64,000 nt of DNA from Bacteroides muris (ex Afrizal et al. 2022) (GCF_004793475.1 NZ_SRYZ01000016.1:1-64000), one strand, 5' to 3'. Positions 53,801 to 63,648 are shown, counted from the stretch's first letter. Made by a program: numbers and translations. The notes: generated by a model not told the origin, from the letters alone.

Positions 53801-54788
53801 CGGGCATCATGAGAAATGCGCCGCCAGTGTAGGTTCCTATCCATATGTTGTCTTCATAATCCAGGCATAAGGAATATACTCCCATGGCAGTAAGCATTCG
53901 GTTGGCACGTGTGAAGAGTGGTTCTGTCTCGCCGGTCAGGTAGTTGTAGGTGTAGACTCCATCTCCGTCAAATCCCAATAGGATGGTAGAAGGTGTCATT
54001 TCTATCATGGAACGGATAGGAGTATGAGGAAGAGTTACGGCACCGGTTGCCTGTTCTTGCCATGAGTTGAGGTTGACGCTTTTTATTCCACTATTGAAAG
54101 TGCCTATCAATAATGTATCACTGCCTGATGGCACTAAAAGGCTTTGTACATAGGTGCCTGGACAGAGCTTATGCAGTAAAACTCTATCCTTGGAATAGAT
54201 ACGCAGGCCACATGTGCTACCGGTGGCAATACCTTGAGGCAATTCGGTGATATAGGTCACATGGTTTTCTGAATCGATAAGTTGAGGCATTTCACCAAAT
54301 CGGCAACAATAGAGCCCGGTGCTCAGTCCTATCCACAATTGTTCTTGCGAGTCGATAAGAAGGTGCTGGAGAATCAGGCCCATGTAGATATGTTCTGCTA
54401 AATCAAGCCAGAGTTCGAATTGGTCAGTAAGCAAGTTGTATTTGTAAATCTGTCCTACATTGTTATAAGCATAAAGTGAATTGTTAGGACTTATAGCTAA
54501 CATTGTGGTGCTTCCTGAAGCATCGGATAATTTCTGATTGGTTCCTAGTTGATAGCTTTTCATCGAACGCCCATTGAAACGGTTGATTCCATCAAGTGTG
54601 CCCATCCATATAGCTCCCGACTTGTCTGTTGCGATGGAAAAGACCCGTAGGCTGTTCAAACCCTCTTCTGTACCAAATTTCAGGCTGGAAAAGCGCTGGA
54701 CATACTTGTCTGCATAGGCTGTGGTTGAGAACAGCATGAAGAAAAGTAAGACCAGAGTCTGGAGAGTTTGTTTAGTGCAGATATACAT
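50844..54788 (-). CDS. Hybrid two-component system regulator (HTCS) of the polysaccharide locus
   Basis: 1314 residues. Signal peptide, then two-component propeller repeats to about residue 680 (IWMGTLDGINRFNG, LWIGLSTGLYCC, IWIGTYTGGAFL), a Y_Y_Y domain, and one membrane helix (about 763-785). The kinase has the H-box SIAHDIRTPLT (His806) and ATPase boxes NLLSNALKYTP and DTGIGIS. The receiver has VEDNDEL and phospho-acceptor LSDIMMPG (Asp1099). A C-terminal AraC-type double HTH (SIQTGFVNSKYFSTLFKKYF) completes it. It senses an oligosaccharide in the periplasm and activates its locus. Flanked by GH5 downstream and susC divergently upstream. Confidence 0.95.
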   Translation of the reverse strand: MYICTKQTLQTLVLLFFMLFSTTAYADKYVQRFSSLKFGTEEGLNSLRVFSIATDKSGAIWMGTLDGINRFNGRSMKSYQLGTNQKLSDASGSTTMLAISPNNSLYAYNNVGQIYKYNLLTDQFELWLDLAEHIYMGLILQHLLIDSQEQLWIGLSTGLYCCRFGEMPQLIDSENHVTYITELPQGIATGSTCGLRIYSKDRVLLHKLCPGTYVQSLLVPSGSDTLLIGTFNSGIKSVNLNSWQEQATGAVTLPHTPIRSMIEMTPSTILLGFDGDGVYTYNYLTGETEPLFTRANRMLTAMGVYSLCLDYEDNIWIGTYTGGAFLMMPEETTTTLLRHHKGEEPSLADDNVNAFCEQRNGELWIATDDGINIYNPQNNRCRQILAGNVVLSISIDSQDNIAAGTYGNGVFLLNSQGEILHHYLSDNSSLPSDYLSTVLFDTDGDLWIGTMENQLLQLECSTRQWKLHNVIKVRCIAQKDAHTIAVGTVDGLVLINKQTGTSTHLFKSTDNKGEDFNAFIQSIVFVDDEQVWLGTDGGGLYLYNLQTAEKKAFSTEQRLPSNRVSALLIDHSNMLWITTDHGLACLPPQPSMQIYNQNFEQVMSRFYNRSAATLLADGRIALGSTTGVLIFKPHISLTSYQSPSLQLTDFRIDNIDARESAGMRPELMQMLADSTIILSYRHNSFTMGFESVSFRYQEDIAYEYMLQGFDRNWNKLGNNEQLRYTNVSPGRYRLCIRSYSLNSGLILSSRTTCITICQPWWNTWWAWILYIMTLWGIIGAVIKSKQQQLVRHYMNEKIAFFVSIAHDIRTPLTLVKAPLDELRHDSTLHEDAVRSIGLAHSNLNKLLDILSQLLDFERIDHSSMKPQIEAVPLKQITDNLLTIFQPLCQQQQKTLQTSNIDCQLGVWADTKLLNRILTNLLSNALKYTPAGGKISIRAKAEADKVKIIVSDTGIGISPKEQKKLFTSFFRASNAISSGTPGIGLGLLQAKRLATLLKGDIKVSSVVNQGSEFTLILNKATITNSAASVATPAMERPVTMEAPILCDSDKDTLLIVEDNDELRLYMRRIFEPIYCVIDKSNAQEALEYMETQYPSLVLSDIMMPGMQGDEMCNRIKSNPATSGIPVILLTAKTFRTSIIEGLHKGADDYIAKPFDIDILKAKIQTQIENRKRLRQYYTQIALRHDLPTSKTIEEMPTIQSSMPNSADSAFVEKATQIVKENISNFEFDIDQLCRDMAMCRTLFHERLKALTGHTPQDFIRIIRLEQAAALLQQGIPVTDVSIQTGFVNSKYFSTLFKKYFGVQPSRYTGQRMNIG

Positions 54789-54920
54789 TTGCTATGCAAT
54801 GTTGGTTAACGAGTACAAAAGTACATTAACTCTGTGAATGTTCAAAACAATAATCCAAATAAGTTCGAATTATTGAAAGTTTTTGTGTTGAAAATCAGTA
54901 TTTTGTGATAAAATGTAAGA

Positions 54921-54978
54921 ATTCAAACCTGATATGTAGGGATTCAAACCTGATGAATGGATACTTTGGTGAACTTTG
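54921..54978 (+). promoter_or_regulatory. susC promoter with HTCS-type direct repeat
   Basis: ATTCAAACCTGAT is repeated at 54921-54933 and 54942-54954 (21 bp apart) with ATGTAGGG between. GAACTTTG (54971-54978) is a 7/8 match to the -7 consensus, placing the downstream repeat at the -33 edge. This matches the layout before GH5, which makes it a strong candidate HTCS binding site. Confidence 0.65.
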
Positions 54979-55022
54979 TGACCTGACCAAGAATCTGGCT
55001 TACAAATTTTATTATTAATATT

Positions 55023-58000
55023 ATGAAAGTAAAGAAATGTAAAAACACGTTACTCTGTGGTACACTTACTCTCTGTTTATGGGGAGGTTTTTCGCAAGTG
55101 AGAGCTGCTTCATTTGAAAATTTTGCAATAGAACAGCAAAGCAACAAAGTAATAGGTACTGTGAAAGATGAGTTTGGTCCGGTGATAGGGGCCTCTGTCG
55201 TTGAAAAAGGAACCAGCAACGGTGTTGTTACCGACTTAAACGGCAAATTCAGTTTAAACGTCAAACCCGGCGCAACGTTAATCATCAGTTTTGTGGGATA
55301 CAAGCAGCAGGAGGTGAAAGCAGGCAATGCTCCACTGAATATTGTACTTGAAGAAGACAGTAAGATGCTGGGTGAAGTGGTAGTAACCGCTTTGGGCATC
55401 AAGCGCGAGCGCAAGGCTTTGGGATACGGTGTGGCCGAGGTACAAGGTGAGGCATTGACCAAGGCCAAAGAAACGAATGTTATCAATTCAATGGCAGGTC
55501 GTGTGCCGGGTTTGGTGGTGAGCCAGACCGCGGGTGGAGCCTCAGGCTCTTCGCGTGTAATATTACGCGGTAGCACAGAAATGACCGGTAATAACCAGCC
55601 TTTGTATGTGATAGACGGCGTGCCTTTGGATAATACAAATTTTGGTAGCGCCGGTACTTATGGTGGTTTTGACCTTGGCGACGGTATTTCCAGTGTAAAT
55701 CCCGATGACATTGAGAGCATGTCGGTATTGAAGGGACCCGCGGCATCGGCTCTTTATGGTAGTCGTGCCAGCCATGGGGTAATCCTTATCACTACCAAGA
55801 AAGCCAATAAGGATAAAATCAGCGTGGAATACAATGGAACTATGACTTTTGATACCCAGTTGGCCAAATGGGATGATGTCCAGCAGATTTATGGTATGGG
55901 CAGTAATGGTACTTATCCCATCAATGCTGTGTCTAATACCAACATGAGTTGGGGGGCCAAAGCTGACGGTACCAATATGCTTAAGTACTTCGATGGTGTG
56001 GAACGTCCTTATCTGATAGTTCCAGACAATACTTCCCAGTTCTTCCGCACAGGCTTTACTGCAACTAACAGTGCTATCATTGGGGTGAATAATGGCAAGA
56101 CCGGTATTCGTTTCACCTATACTGATATGCGCAACAAAGATATCGTACCAAAGACTCATATGAGCCGGGACATCTTCAATTTGCGTGCCAATACTACTGC
56201 CGGGAAATTTGACTTGGACTTCAGTGGCAACTATACCCGTGAAGATGTGAAAAACCGTCCGGCATTGGGAGACAGTAAATCAAATATAGGCAAGAATCTG
56301 ATGACTTTGGCCACCACTTATGACCAGAAATGGCTTAAGACTTATCAGGATGCCAACGGTGAATACTCTAACTGGAATGGCATGGACCCTTATAATGTGA
56401 ATCCTTATTGGGATGTTTACAAGAACTCAAACAACTCCAAGAAAGATCAATTCCGTTTCAATGGTAAGGTTGTCTGGAACATCACTCAAAACCTGAAGGT
56501 ACAGGGGACAGCAGGAGCCGAGCTTAATTGGTTTACTTTTGAAGACTATAAGGCTCCTACCACACCGGGATATGAATCCGGTTACTTGCAGAATAATAAT
56601 TTTCGTAATCGCATGTATAACTTTGAACTTCTGGCCCTCTATAATAACTCTTGGGGAGATTTCGACTTTAATGCGACATTGGGCGGTAACTTGTACAAGG
56701 TGAATAACCAGACTATAGTCACTACTGCCAAGGACATGAAGATTCGCGATGTGGTGGCTTTGATGAGCTTCAATGAAGTAAGTGTAGAGCCTTACAGTTA
56801 TCGTAAGCAGATTAACTCTATTTATGGTGCCGTTAACCTGGGTTGGAAGCACATGCTTTACTTTGATGCAACCCTTCGTGGCGACCAGTCTTCCACATTG
56901 CCCGTCAGTAATAACATGTATATCTATCCTTCTTTCTCCGGTAGCTTTGTATTCTCCGAGTTGCTGAAATTGGGTGACAAGCTTCCTTATGGTAAAGTGC
57001 GTATGTCGTGGGCGCAAGTTGGTAGTGATACCGATCCGTATCAGTTGGGATTGGTGTATACCAAGTCTAAGTTTGCTTATCCGGGTTATACTATTGGTTA
57101 TATCAGTAACGGCACTATTCCCAATAAAGATTTGAAACCTACCAAGACCAATTCGTTCGAAATGGGTCTGGAACTGAAATTCCTGAAGAACCGTATCGGC
57201 TTGGATTTCACTTATTACAGTCAGCTTAGTAAGAATCAGATTATGGGTATGGCCAGTTCCTCGACTTCCGGTTATGGCTATCGTTTGATTAATGCAGGTG
57301 AAATAGAGAATAAAGGTGTGGAAATAGCTTTGAACACTCGTCCGATCCAAACGAAAGATTTCTCTTGGGATTTGAATTTCAACTTCTCGAAGAATAGTAA
57401 CAAGGTGAAGAAACTGGTGGACGACATGGATATGTTTGAACTGGAAAAGGCTACATGGCTTGACGTACAAGTGGCTGCCAAGGTAGGTGAGAATTTCGGT
57501 TCTATCGTAGGTCCCGACTTCCAGCGTAACGAAAACGGTGATATTCTTATCGATCCGTCAACCGGATTGCCTATGTACGACAAGAGCAACCATGTACTGG
57601 GAAATGCCTCCTGGGACTGGACCGGCGGTGTCCATACCAACTTCTCCTATAAGAATATTTCACTTTCTGCTGTCTTTGATGTGAAGGTAGGGGCTGATCT
57701 TTATTCTATGTCAGCTCGGGCCGCGCATGAGACGGGCAAGAGCATGGCCACTTTGGAAGGCCGCGAAGCATGGTATAAGTCCGAAGAGGCCCGTCAGGCA
57801 GCAGGCTATGCCAAAGATTCTCCTGATTGGATGCCCACCGGCGGTTTCATTGCTCCGGGTGTGATAGACAATGGTGACGGTACTTATCGTGAAAATGACA
57901 TTGTGATTAATCCCGAGAAGTATTGGATGAGTGTCTGTCGCAATGCGCCTTCCATGTTTATCTATGATAACTCTTATGTGAAGTGTCGCGAAATCACATT

Positions 58001-58208
58001 GAGCTACACCTTGCCCAAGGCTTGGCTGAAGAATGTGGTAGATGGACTGACAATATCGTTTGTTGCTCGTAATCCGTTCATTGTCTGGAAGAATATTCCT
58101 AACATTGACCCGGACTCCAACTACAACAATACCACCGGTATGGGTATGGAGTATGGCTCGTTGCCTTCACGCAAGAGCTACGGTTTCAATGTCAATGTGA
58201 AATTTTAA
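55023..58208 (+). CDS. SusC/RagA-type TonB-dependent outer-membrane transporter
   Basis: 1061 residues. Signal peptide to about residue 29, then an N-terminal extension and a CPD-like domain (KVIGTVKDEFGPVIGASVVE). A TonB-box-like stretch (MLGEVVVTALGIKRE) leads into the plug (GRVPGLVVSQTAGG; QPLYVIDGVPLDN). The large barrel ends in SYGFNVNVKF. Transports oligosaccharides through the outer membrane with its SusD lid, encoded 49 bp downstream. Starts divergently from the HTCS gene; direct repeats upstream suggest HTCS activation. Confidence 0.95.
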   Translation: MKVKKCKNTLLCGTLTLCLWGGFSQVRAASFENFAIEQQSNKVIGTVKDEFGPVIGASVVEKGTSNGVVTDLNGKFSLNVKPGATLIISFVGYKQQEVKAGNAPLNIVLEEDSKMLGEVVVTALGIKRERKALGYGVAEVQGEALTKAKETNVINSMAGRVPGLVVSQTAGGASGSSRVILRGSTEMTGNNQPLYVIDGVPLDNTNFGSAGTYGGFDLGDGISSVNPDDIESMSVLKGPAASALYGSRASHGVILITTKKANKDKISVEYNGTMTFDTQLAKWDDVQQIYGMGSNGTYPINAVSNTNMSWGAKADGTNMLKYFDGVERPYLIVPDNTSQFFRTGFTATNSAIIGVNNGKTGIRFTYTDMRNKDIVPKTHMSRDIFNLRANTTAGKFDLDFSGNYTREDVKNRPALGDSKSNIGKNLMTLATTYDQKWLKTYQDANGEYSNWNGMDPYNVNPYWDVYKNSNNSKKDQFRFNGKVVWNITQNLKVQGTAGAELNWFTFEDYKAPTTPGYESGYLQNNNFRNRMYNFELLALYNNSWGDFDFNATLGGNLYKVNNQTIVTTAKDMKIRDVVALMSFNEVSVEPYSYRKQINSIYGAVNLGWKHMLYFDATLRGDQSSTLPVSNNMYIYPSFSGSFVFSELLKLGDKLPYGKVRMSWAQVGSDTDPYQLGLVYTKSKFAYPGYTIGYISNGTIPNKDLKPTKTNSFEMGLELKFLKNRIGLDFTYYSQLSKNQIMGMASSSTSGYGYRLINAGEIENKGVEIALNTRPIQTKDFSWDLNFNFSKNSNKVKKLVDDMDMFELEKATWLDVQVAAKVGENFGSIVGPDFQRNENGDILIDPSTGLPMYDKSNHVLGNASWDWTGGVHTNFSYKNISLSAVFDVKVGADLYSMSARAAHETGKSMATLEGREAWYKSEEARQAAGYAKDSPDWMPTGGFIAPGVIDNGDGTYRENDIVINPEKYWMSVCRNAPSMFIYDNSYVKCREITLSYTLPKAWLKNVVDGLTISFVARNPFIVWKNIPNIDPDSNYNNTTGMGMEYGSLPSRKSYGFNVNVKF

Positions 58209-58257
58209 GAGACCCCATGAAATTTATCAGATACATTTACTAAAAAAGATATATACA

Positions 58258-59937
58258 ATGAGACACTATAAATCATATATCACAATGGCGTTGGCTGCAT
58301 TTGCTTTGTTTTTCGTTTCTTGCAGCGATGAGTATATGGAGAACATGAATACCGATCCCTCAAAGGCTGACACCATCGATCCTAACGCACAACTTACCAC
58401 CGCCCAGCTCCATACTTATGGAGACTTGGAGGTGAGTGAAACTTACCGTAGTTATATTTACGCCTTCAACCAGCAGTTGATGGGCTGCTGGAATACTACA
58501 AACTATGGTGGCCGCCATACACTTGACCTTAACGAGATGGGGCATATCTGGCAGAACTACTATTTGAAAAATATCAAGGACCTTACCGATGCACAGGCAC
58601 GTACTACGGATGATGAAGAGAAGGTGAACATCAATGCGGCTGTCCGCATTTATCGTGTCTATCTCATGTCTCATCTTACTGATATTTATGGCGATGTGCC
58701 TTACTTTGAAGCGGGAAGAGGTTTTATTGATGGTAAGTTTACGCCTAGATATGACACACAAGAAGAGATTTATAATGACTTTTTTGTGGAGCTCGACGCT
58801 GCCGTAACAGCTTTTGATGGCACCAAAGACCGTATCACCGGGGATGTCATTTATAGCGGCGACATAAACAAATGGAAAAAGTTTGCCAATTCACTCCGCC
58901 TGCGTTATGCTATGCGTATCTCGGATGTCAACCCACAGAAAGCTCAGGAAGAATTTGAAAAAGCTTTGGCGGCAGATGGAGGTATCATTGCCTCCGGTGC
59001 TGATGACGCACTGATTCCTTATTTGGATATTGCTTTTGACTTTGGTGGCGAAAGCTATTCCGACTATCGTCGTAATGCTTTGTCACAGCGTTTGTATGGT
59101 AACGATCCTCGCAATAACCCCAGTTTTATCTGCTCTACTTTTTATAATCAGCTGTTCAATACTGGTGACCCTCGTTTCTATGCTATCATACGGTTCTACT
59201 TTGACCAGATAATGAGCACAACCAGTACCGAGGGCCGCATTGACATCACTGAAGAGGTATTGGCGAAAAATATGGCGCATCCACGCGATCCGGGTGCATT
59301 TTTCTATGAACCTTGGCCCGAAGCTTATGAGAGCGACCTTATAAAAGAACTGCAGGAAAGCAATCCTGCCATTGAAAAGATTTCCATGGATACGGAAACG
59401 GAACCCAAGTTGGCAAGTAACTTTCTAGAGGGTGAAAATCCGGGTGTGGTTATAACTTCGGCCGAAGTGGAGTTTCTGCTGGCAGAGGCTGCTCTGAAAG
59501 GATGGAATGTGGCAGGTTCCGTAGAAGAGCATTATAGAAAAGGTGTACGTGCGGCTATGGACTTCTTGACGGACAATTACGGATGTGATAAAATTACTGA
59601 CGAAGAGTTCGATAACTATATGGCCAATAACATTATTGGTTATACGGCAGAGCAGAAAAAGGCATCTATCAATACGCAGGCATGGATTCTGCATTTCACC
59701 AATCCGTTGGAGTGTTGGGCTAATTTGCGTCGTTCCAACTACCCACAGCTAAAGTCTCCTGCAGAGTATGGTTTCAGCCAAGTTCTTACGGGGGGGGCAG
59801 CTATTCCGGTTCGTCTGTGCTATCCTGTGCTGGAATCTTCATACAATAAGAAAAACTATGAGGAAGCGCTGGAGCGTATGGGAGGTAATAATAGCTGGAA
59901 CACTCCTGTGTGGTGGGATAAAAATAATGTTCAATAA
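58258..59937 (+). CDS. SusD/RagB-like glycan-binding lipoprotein (SusD-like_2 type)
   Basis: 559 residues, lipobox ALFFVSCSDE (Cys about residue 22). N-terminal NMNTDPSKADTIDPNAQL and NYGGRHTLDLNEMGHIWQNY, helical TPR-like bundle, and the C-terminal LECWANLRRSNYPQLKSP are typical of the SusD-like_2 branch. It sits on the SusC barrel at the cell surface and binds the glycan. Co-transcribed with susC. Aromatic residues in the mid-region probably form the sugar platform, but the ligand cannot be named. Confidence 0.92.
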   Translation: MRHYKSYITMALAAFALFFVSCSDEYMENMNTDPSKADTIDPNAQLTTAQLHTYGDLEVSETYRSYIYAFNQQLMGCWNTTNYGGRHTLDLNEMGHIWQNYYLKNIKDLTDAQARTTDDEEKVNINAAVRIYRVYLMSHLTDIYGDVPYFEAGRGFIDGKFTPRYDTQEEIYNDFFVELDAAVTAFDGTKDRITGDVIYSGDINKWKKFANSLRLRYAMRISDVNPQKAQEEFEKALAADGGIIASGADDALIPYLDIAFDFGGESYSDYRRNALSQRLYGNDPRNNPSFICSTFYNQLFNTGDPRFYAIIRFYFDQIMSTTSTEGRIDITEEVLAKNMAHPRDPGAFFYEPWPEAYESDLIKELQESNPAIEKISMDTETEPKLASNFLEGENPGVVITSAEVEFLLAEAALKGWNVAGSVEEHYRKGVRAAMDFLTDNYGCDKITDEEFDNYMANNIIGYTAEQKKASINTQAWILHFTNPLECWANLRRSNYPQLKSPAEYGFSQVLTGGAAIPVRLCYPVLESSYNKKNYEEALERMGGNNSWNTPVWWDKNNVQ

Positions 59938-59967
59938 TTTCTGTTCAACATCAAATAAACTATCAAT

Positions 59968-61218
59968 ATGAAAAAGATATATGTTATGCTATTTGCCATA
60001 TTGGCATTCAACGCCTTCGTGGCAAGCTGCAGCGACGAAGAACCGTTCTCTACGGCTACGCTCGATGATGAGCCTCGTATACTCGATCCTACTTTTCCGG
60101 ACCGGGTTAATGGAAATCTGGCTACATTTGCCAATTTCAGTCGTGATGGCAAATTTTCGATGAAACTCACAGTGACTCCCGCAGACTATACTACCGTAAC
60201 TTGGTTTGTGGATGGAGAAGAAGTGGCTACCGGTACTGAAATAGAAAAGGAATTTATGGCAGGAACTTATCATCTTAAAATAACAGCTACCACCACTGTC
60301 GGAAAATCTACTTACCGTGAGGGGCTTATCCAGGTAAATCCTTTAGCGGATGACCCCAGTGCCACTGAAGTAGCATTCGAACGTATTGTGGCTCCCGGCA
60401 ATAAAGCTTGTCTTTACGGTGATAATCTGGATAAAGTGGAAAGCATTCTCATTGGTGGAATGGCTGCCATGGATATTACTTATGTGGAGTCGGAAGATGG
60501 CAATTATGTGGAATATACTGTACCTGCCGGCTTGTCGGAGGGAGACTATCGGGCTGTTTTTATCGATGCCGAAGGTAATGAATACGGTGCCAATAAAGTG
60601 AAAGTGACTAAAGGGGCTATGATTACAATGGGTGCCAACCGTGCTACCGCCGGTGCGGCATGGATAATGACCGGTATAAATCTTGATGCTGTTGCCTCGA
60701 TTACAATAAATGGTGTGGATGTAGTGGAATTTGCAAAGCAAACAGCCACTTCTCTCACGCTGATTTGCCCGGAACTGGAAGAAGGAGAATATACAGTGAC
60801 TGGTAAGACTAAGACAGGTGAAAGTATACAATTCTATGCCAACGGCGAGGTTACTACAGAACAGAAAGTTACTATCTCTTCTGAGAAAGCCTTGTGGGAA
60901 GGTCATCACTATGTGTCCTGGGACAAAGAGGACGGTGATCCTAATAAGACATTTAATCTGATTCCTCAAGAAGTGATGACTGCCCTTAAGCCAGGGACTG
61001 TTTTGCGGGTTTATTACTCGATAGAACCTATGGCGGAATATCATCAGATGCAACTTGCTACCGGTTGGTGGTCAGGGCTGATGGATACGATAGAATTTGG
61101 CAAAGGTGGTGTTTACGAACTGATTATTACCCAAGAGATTATTGACAAGATAAAGGCTGAGGCCGGATTCCTTTGTGTGGGACATGGTTACTATGTCGAC
61201 TTGGTAACGGTTCAATAA
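59968..61218 (+). CDS. Surface glycan-binding lipoprotein with PKD/IPT-like domains
   Basis: 416 residues, lipobox AFVASCSDE (Cys about residue 21). A PKD-like domain (about 45-125; TVTWFVDGEEVATGTEIE) is followed by two IPT/TIG-like domains (GNKACLYGDNLDKVESILI; ATAGAAWIMTGINLDAVASI). The C-terminal beta-domain is rich in aromatic residues (WEGHHYVSWDKEDGD; ATGWWSGLMDTIEFG). This is the usual SGBP-B position after susD and the usual multi-domain stalk carrying a C-terminal binding site. It captures glycan at the surface. Confidence 0.8.
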   Translation: MKKIYVMLFAILAFNAFVASCSDEEPFSTATLDDEPRILDPTFPDRVNGNLATFANFSRDGKFSMKLTVTPADYTTVTWFVDGEEVATGTEIEKEFMAGTYHLKITATTTVGKSTYREGLIQVNPLADDPSATEVAFERIVAPGNKACLYGDNLDKVESILIGGMAAMDITYVESEDGNYVEYTVPAGLSEGDYRAVFIDAEGNEYGANKVKVTKGAMITMGANRATAGAAWIMTGINLDAVASITINGVDVVEFAKQTATSLTLICPELEEGEYTVTGKTKTGESIQFYANGEVTTEQKVTISSEKALWEGHHYVSWDKEDGDPNKTFNLIPQEVMTALKPGTVLRVYYSIEPMAEYHQMQLATGWWSGLMDTIEFGKGGVYELIITQEIIDKIKAEAGFLCVGHGYYVDLVTVQ

Positions 61219-61239
61219 TTTCTAATAAAGAGCATAAAA

Positions 61240-63495
61240 ATGCATACTTATATTTTACGATTTTTTCTTTTGTTCGCTGCATCTGCCACAAATCTTTGTG
61301 CGCAGATGCCCATATATCAAAATCCTGATATGCCTATCGAAGTGCGCGTTGAGGATGCGTTAAGCCGTATGACACTTGAAGAAAAGGTGGCACTTTGCCA
61401 TGCACAGAGCAAGTTTTCATCGGCAGGTGTGCCCCGTTTGGGTATTCCTGAGTTGTGGATGAGTGATGGTCCTCATGGAGTTCGCCATGAGTTTGAATGG
61501 AATACTTGGAATTATGCGGGTTGGACTAACGATTCTATTACGGCTTTTCCTGCTCTTACGGCTCTTGCTGCCACTTGGAACCCGGAGATGGCTGCACGTT
61601 ATGGCAAGGCTGTTGGCGAGGAGGCACGTTATCGTAAGAAAGACGTATTGTTAGGTCCCGGTGTCAATATCTACCGTACTCCCCTTAATGGGCGTAACTT
61701 TGAGTATATGGGTGAAGACCCTTATCTTGCCGGTGTGATGGCGGTTCCTTATGTCAAGGAATTGCAAAAGAACGGTGTTGCGGCTTGTGTGAAGCATTTT
61801 GCATTGAACAATCAGGAGCAGTGGCGTGGTACCGTTGACGTTGAAGTGAGTGACCGTGCTCTTTACGAAATCTATTTGCCTGCTTTCAAGCAGGCAATAG
61901 TGGAAGGGGGAGCATGGAGCGTCATGGGAGCTTATAACAAGTATCGTGGTCAGCATTGTTGCCATAATGCCCGTCTGCTCAATGATATTCTACGTGATGA
62001 ATGGGGGTTTGACGGTTGTGTCATTACCGATTGGGGAGGAGCTCACGACACCAAAGAGGCTGCTCTTAATGGTCTTGACATCGAAATGGGGTCTTATACC
62101 AACGGTTTGACTTCGGATAATAGCTTGGGGTATAATCTCTACTATTTGGCAGACCCCTATCTGGAGATGTTGAAGAAGGGGGAGTTGCCGATGGCGTCAG
62201 TGGATGCGAAAGCGAGGAATATACTGCGCCTGATTTTCCGGACTTCATTGAATCCGAATAAGCCGTATGGCTCACTCTGTACCAAGGAACATTATGATGT
62301 GGCTAAGGTTATAGGTGACGAGTCCATCGTGCTGTTGCGGAACAAGGGCATTCTTCCATTACAAGCTGATAAGTATAACCGGATATTGGTGGTTGGTGAC
62401 AATGCTGTCCGTAGACTTACGGATGGTGGCGGTTCGTCGGAATTGAAACCAAAAGATATGATTTCTCCACTTGATGCACTGCGTGCCCTATATGGCGATA
62501 AGATAGAATACGCTCAGGGTTATGCATGTGGCCGTCCCTTTTTTGGGTATGAGGAGGAAATACAACAGACGGTGATAGACTCTTTGCGTGCTGAGGCTGT
62601 AGCAAAGGCACGGCGGGCAGATGTTGTTATCTATGTGGGAGGTTTGAATAAAAACGCTTTTCAGGATTGTGAATCTACTGACCGTAAGTCGTATAATTTA
62701 CCTTTTTCTCAAGATGAATTGATAGAAGAGCTTGTTGCTGTGAATCCAAATCTTGTGATAGCTAATATCAGTGGTAATGCTTATGCTATGCCGTGGTTGG
62801 AGAAAGTACCTGCAATTCTGCATATTTCTTATTTGGGGACCATGGGAGGAGCGTCGATTGCAGATGTTATCAGTGGTAAAGTGAATCCGTCGGGTAAACT
62901 GCCTTATTCTTTTCCGGTAAAGTTAAGCGATTGTTCGGCGCACTCTTTTGGTGAAGGGGCTTATCCGGGTATCGATACTGGCAAGGAAGATGTGTCTTTG
63001 ACGGATTATCAGCGCAATGTCGGTGTCAACCCTAAAGAAGAGTATAAAGATGATATTTTAGTAGGTTATCGTTGGCACGATACAAAGAAGATTCCCGCTC
63101 TTTTTAGTTTTGGCCATGGATTGAGTTATACTTCTTTCAAATACGGCAAGTCTCGGCTGTCATCTAAGACGATGGATGAAAAAGGAAGTATTAAGGTAAC
63201 AGTGCCTTTGACTAATACGGGTACGAGGATTGGTAAAGAAGTGGTGCAACTTTATCTCGGAGATCCGGTGTGTAGCGTTATTCGTCCATTGAAAGAGTTG
63301 AAGCATTTTACAAAAGTAGAGGTCGAACCTGATGAAACTGTTCAAGTGGAATTTGTTATCACTCCTGATGATTTGAAGTTTTTTGATGAGGCAAGCCATC
63401 AATGGCTAGCTGAACCGGGAGTGTTCAATGTGTATGTCGGGACTTCATCTGCAGATATTCGTTGCATGCACTCCTTTAAATATATATGTGATTGA
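61240..63495 (+). CDS. GH3 beta-glucosidase
   Basis: 751 residues, signal peptide ending near CAQ (no good lipobox, so periplasmic). Catalytic (beta/alpha)8 domain: MSDGPHGVRHEFEW, GPGVNIYRTPLNGRNFEYMG, VKHFALNNQEQWRGTVD, and VITDWGGAHDT with nucleophile about Asp264. The sandwich domain (VIYVGGLNKNAFQDCESTDR, about residue 464) and a C-terminal FnIII-like domain (FGHGLSYTSFKYG onward) follow. It removes terminal beta-linked glucose from imported oligosaccharides. Fits downstream of GH5 and SusCD action. Confidence 0.93.
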   Translation: MHTYILRFFLLFAASATNLCAQMPIYQNPDMPIEVRVEDALSRMTLEEKVALCHAQSKFSSAGVPRLGIPELWMSDGPHGVRHEFEWNTWNYAGWTNDSITAFPALTALAATWNPEMAARYGKAVGEEARYRKKDVLLGPGVNIYRTPLNGRNFEYMGEDPYLAGVMAVPYVKELQKNGVAACVKHFALNNQEQWRGTVDVEVSDRALYEIYLPAFKQAIVEGGAWSVMGAYNKYRGQHCCHNARLLNDILRDEWGFDGCVITDWGGAHDTKEAALNGLDIEMGSYTNGLTSDNSLGYNLYYLADPYLEMLKKGELPMASVDAKARNILRLIFRTSLNPNKPYGSLCTKEHYDVAKVIGDESIVLLRNKGILPLQADKYNRILVVGDNAVRRLTDGGGSSELKPKDMISPLDALRALYGDKIEYAQGYACGRPFFGYEEEIQQTVIDSLRAEAVAKARRADVVIYVGGLNKNAFQDCESTDRKSYNLPFSQDELIEELVAVNPNLVIANISGNAYAMPWLEKVPAILHISYLGTMGGASIADVISGKVNPSGKLPYSFPVKLSDCSAHSFGEGAYPGIDTGKEDVSLTDYQRNVGVNPKEEYKDDILVGYRWHDTKKIPALFSFGHGLSYTSFKYGKSRLSSKTMDEKGSIKVTVPLTNTGTRIGKEVVQLYLGDPVCSVIRPLKELKHFTKVEVEPDETVQVEFVITPDDLKFFDEASHQWLAEPGVFNVYVGTSSADIRCMHSFKYICD

Positions 63496-63534
63496 CGCAA
63501 TAATTCAACGGCAATTAAACATATATGTGAAGAA

Positions 63535-63561
63535 AACGTACTGCCTAAAAGGCAGTACGTT
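63535..63561 (+). terminator. 12-bp perfect hairpin between two GH3 genes
   Basis: AACGTACTGCCT (63535-63546) and AGGCAGTACGTT (63550-63561) pair perfectly with a 3-nt loop. There is no T-run after it. It may end or attenuate the susC operon before the second GH3 gene. Confidence 0.5.
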
Positions 63562-63648
63562 GCATAATGAATCATTCTTTTGAAGTTTGAAATTTGATCA
63601 ATATACTTATCTTTGTCTTTTGAATAGATAATTGCCTAATATGAAACC

